The notes below the pieces were generated by a model that saw only the letters and a program-made list of their open reading frames with translations, was not told the origin of the DNA and did no database searches. From a virus, in IMG/VR virus record IMGVR_UViG_3300017763_000214, positions 1-23,064 of that record: a stretch of 23,064 bases of DNA; one strand, 5' to 3'. The stretch's first letter is position 1; each line of letters begins with the position of its first letter. Positions 21,909-23,064 of the stretch are shown in pieces. The translations under genes were made by a program, and so were the position numbers.

Positions 21909-21999
21909 TTTTCCTTGGTGGTTTTGGGATTCTGTAACTAGTGTAGTTATAGGATTTATCGTACTAATTATTATTATTGTAGGACTTACAGGGAGATAA
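21886..21999 (+). CDS. 37-aa membrane peptide overlapping the two-span protein
   Basis: The frame from the ATG at 21886 to TAA at 21999 encodes 37 residues: a Trp/Phe-rich start (MKLQRIFDFPWWFWD), then one hydrophobic span (SVTSVVIGFIVLIIIIVGL) and TGR. It overlaps the 92-aa membrane protein by 23 bases in another frame and ends one base before the next start, filling what would otherwise be a gap in a packed operon. Only a weak GGA site precedes it. The pair could act together in the membrane. The function is unknown. Confidence 0.6.
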   Translation: MKLQRIFDFPWWFWDSVTSVVIGFIVLIIIIVGLTGR

Positions 22000-22000
22000 G

Positions 22001-22186
22001 ATGAAGTTATTAGAAGTGAGTAAGCTAGAGAATATACTCAATGATCTTATTAAATGTCAGGAAGCAGCAGGAGTTATCATGACTGATGCTAAGTATATTA
22101 ATGAAGCATCTGATAATTTAGATAGTAAAATCAAAGACATAGGAGATCGTCTTAATAAATTAATACAAGAGGACTTGGAGGACTGA
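22001..22186 (+). CDS. Small helical unknown protein, 61 aa
   Basis: The 61-residue protein MKLLEVSKLENILNDLIKCQ, then EAAGVIMTDAKYINEASDNL and DSKIKDIGDRLNKLIQEDLE is predicted by eye to be helical with a heptad-like spacing of Leu/Ile, so it may form a coiled coil. A GGGAGAT site lies just before the ATG and the stop overlaps the next start by one base (TGATG). No family is recognised. Confidence 0.68.
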   Translation: MKLLEVSKLENILNDLIKCQEAAGVIMTDAKYINEASDNLDSKIKDIGDRLNKLIQEDLED

Positions 22187-22377
22187 TGGAAATAGAAATA
22201 GAAATATCAAATAATACAATGAAAGCTACAGTAGAGTGTTACAGATGTAGTGGACTAGGTGTAATACCATGGGGTGATGCCCCTGATGAATGTGATCCAT
22301 GTGAAGAATGTGAAGGACATGGTGCTTGGATAGAGGAGGTAAAGAATGAGCGAATCGCTAAAAGTAATGAAGCTTAG
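22186..22377 (+). CDS. DnaJ-type zinc-finger protein with two CxxCxGxG motifs, 63 aa
   Basis: The 63-residue protein carries CYRCSGLG (residues 18-25) and CEECEGHG (39-46), two CxxCxGxG repeats as in the cysteine-rich zinc region of DnaJ and related small zinc-binding proteins; together they would hold one zinc ion. The remainder is acidic. No J domain is present, so it is not a co-chaperone by itself. Small proteins of this form are common in phages and may assist folding or bind nucleic acid. Its stop lies inside the next gene, a 32-base overlap. The zinc site is clear; the role is not. Confidence 0.75.
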   Translation: MEIEIEISNNTMKATVECYRCSGLGVIPWGDAPDECDPCEECEGHGAWIEEVKNERIAKSNEA

Positions 22378-22612
22378 ATGGATTGAGTCAGTACAAAATA
22401 CGTATGATGCTTTTGATAAAGCTGGTTTGTATTCAGCTATGGATGTAAAACATCTTGATGTTAAACATAAATTTGATGAGGTTGTATTAGTACATAATGA
22501 AATGATTAAACAAATTTGTGATGTTGTAGATGAACTCGAAGCAGGACAGATACAATCATTACAGACATTACAATACATAACTAATATAACAAGTAGGATG
22601 AAGGAGGAATAG
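22346..22612 (+). CDS. Unknown helical protein, 88 aa
   Basis: The 88-residue protein begins SESLKVMKLRWIESVQNTYD and continues with a helical, mildly acidic body including HKFDEVVLVHNEMIKQICDV and VDELEAGQIQSLQTLQYITN. No motif or family is recognised. A GAGGAGG site lies in the 3' end of the preceding gene, supporting the ATG at 22346 and the 32-base overlap. It ends one base before the next gene. Confidence 0.7.
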   Translation: MSESLKVMKLRWIESVQNTYDAFDKAGLYSAMDVKHLDVKHKFDEVVLVHNEMIKQICDVVDELEAGQIQSLQTLQYITNITSRMKEE

Positions 22613-22613
22613 T

Positions 22614-23024
22614 ATGGGTAGATATTATGAAGGTGATATAGAAGGTAAGTTCTGGTTTGGTATACAATCTAGTGATGATGCAGATTTCTTTGGATCAGTA
22701 GGATTTCAACCAGATCATCTTGAGTACTACTTTGATGAAGCACACAGAGAAAAAATAGAGCATGGACTTGCTCAATGTTTAGATCATCTTGGATCTAAGA
22801 AGCAATCCTTAGATGATTTTTTCAAGTCAGCTAATGGTTATACTCAAGAACAAATGTGTGAAGTATTAGATGTACCTGTGCCAAACACAAGTATGTCAGT
22901 GGAAGAACGTAAGAATAGTAAGTACAACTATTATCTTATGTGGTATGCACGATATGAACTTGGCAAGAAGATACTAGATCGTGTAAAAGAAAATAAGTTT
23001 TGCTCATTCAGAGCAGAGTTATAG
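22614..23024 (+). CDS. Conserved-type marine phage protein starting MGRYYEGDIEGKFWF, 136 aa
   Basis: The 136-residue protein opens GRYYEGDIEGKFWFGIQSSD, then DADFFGSVGF and QPDHLEYYFDEAHREKIEHG, and ends NYYLMWYARYELGKKILDRV followed by a short basic tail. From memory, the N-terminal GRYYxGDIEGKFWFxxQSSxDAxxFG signature is found in many cyanophages, other marine phages and some large viruses, always unnamed. It is acidic and aromatic-rich, without membrane or zinc motifs. An AAGGAGGAATAGT site precedes the start. Early or middle expression is likely by position. The function is unknown. Confidence 0.78.
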   Translation: MGRYYEGDIEGKFWFGIQSSDDADFFGSVGFQPDHLEYYFDEAHREKIEHGLAQCLDHLGSKKQSLDDFFKSANGYTQEQMCEVLDVPVPNTSMSVEERKNSKYNYYLMWYARYELGKKILDRVKENKFCSFRAEL

Positions 23025-23034
23025 GAGGAACAAT

Positions 23035-23064
23035 ATGTTACCACAAGAACTAACGTTTCAGGTA
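23035..23064 (+). CDS. Start of next rightward gene (cut by window edge)
   Basis: An ATG at 23035 after a strong ribosome-binding site (AGGAGGAACAAT) opens a frame reading MLPQELTFQV up to the edge. The spacing to the previous stop (10 bases) fits the operon. Too little is visible to name it. Confidence 0.55.
   Translation, partial: MLPQELTFQV

Noticed and set aside
22255-22578. Minus-strand Cys/Ser-rich frame
   Set aside because: It is antisense to two genes with good ribosome-binding sites; Ser/Cys richness is a reading-frame artefact.
1-23064. CRISPR array, insertion sequence, integrase or attachment site
   Set aside because: No regularly spaced repeats, transposase, recombinase motifs or flanking terminal repeats were seen.

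Overview
The window is about 23 kb of a low-GC double-stranded DNA phage genome. The gene order is that of a T7-like podovirus: terminase, portal, scaffold, capsid, tail tubular A and B, three internal virion proteins, then tail fibre. Several proteins recall marine phages, especially podoviruses of SAR11/Pelagibacter-type hosts. The marine signs are an opening tail protein with a DLALFINNVRQ-type motif, a fibre tail with SDPTVDNDGDAL and LYFNTTSNVLKYYDGSAW motifs, a string of tiny lysine-rich proteins, and a protein starting MGRYYEGDIEGKFWFG. This assignment rests on family memory and composition, not on a search. No RNA polymerase, integrase, endolysin or tRNA is visible here.

Leftward late operon (about 20375 down to 1, minus strand). 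A divergent intergenic region at 20326-20660 separates it from the rightward genes. A good sigma70-type promoter with an extended -10 (20346-20375) lies just before a terminase small subunit-like gene. Next come a small Cys/His protein and seven tiny genes (19686-18425); five are very basic, one is a membrane peptide, and most are coupled by TAATG or ATGA overlaps. Then follow the terminase large subunit, three accessory proteins (one perhaps papain-like, two sharing a C-terminal GRSLF-type motif), the portal, a Bbp19-like protein, the scaffold, a small beta-type protein, the major capsid protein (with its own candidate promoter and leader), a probable capsid accessory protein, a terminator-like hairpin, tail tubular A and B, gp14-, gp15- and gp16-like internal proteins, and three tail fibre or tail-associated genes, the last cut by the window edge.

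Rightward operon (20661 to the right edge, plus strand). Three overlapping small genes end at a strong intrinsic terminator (21521-21562). A second transcription unit then starts, possibly from an extended -10 promoter. It encodes two overlapping membrane proteins, a helical protein, a two-CxxCxGxG zinc protein, two more unknowns and the start of a further gene. These are probably early or host-takeover genes, judged only from their small size and position.

The best targets for novelty are the translationally coupled lysine-rich cassette between the two terminase subunits, the hairpin-rich divergent intergenic region beside TerS, the hairpin that occupies the ribosome-binding position of tail tubular A, and the paired overlapping membrane proteins at the head of the second rightward unit.
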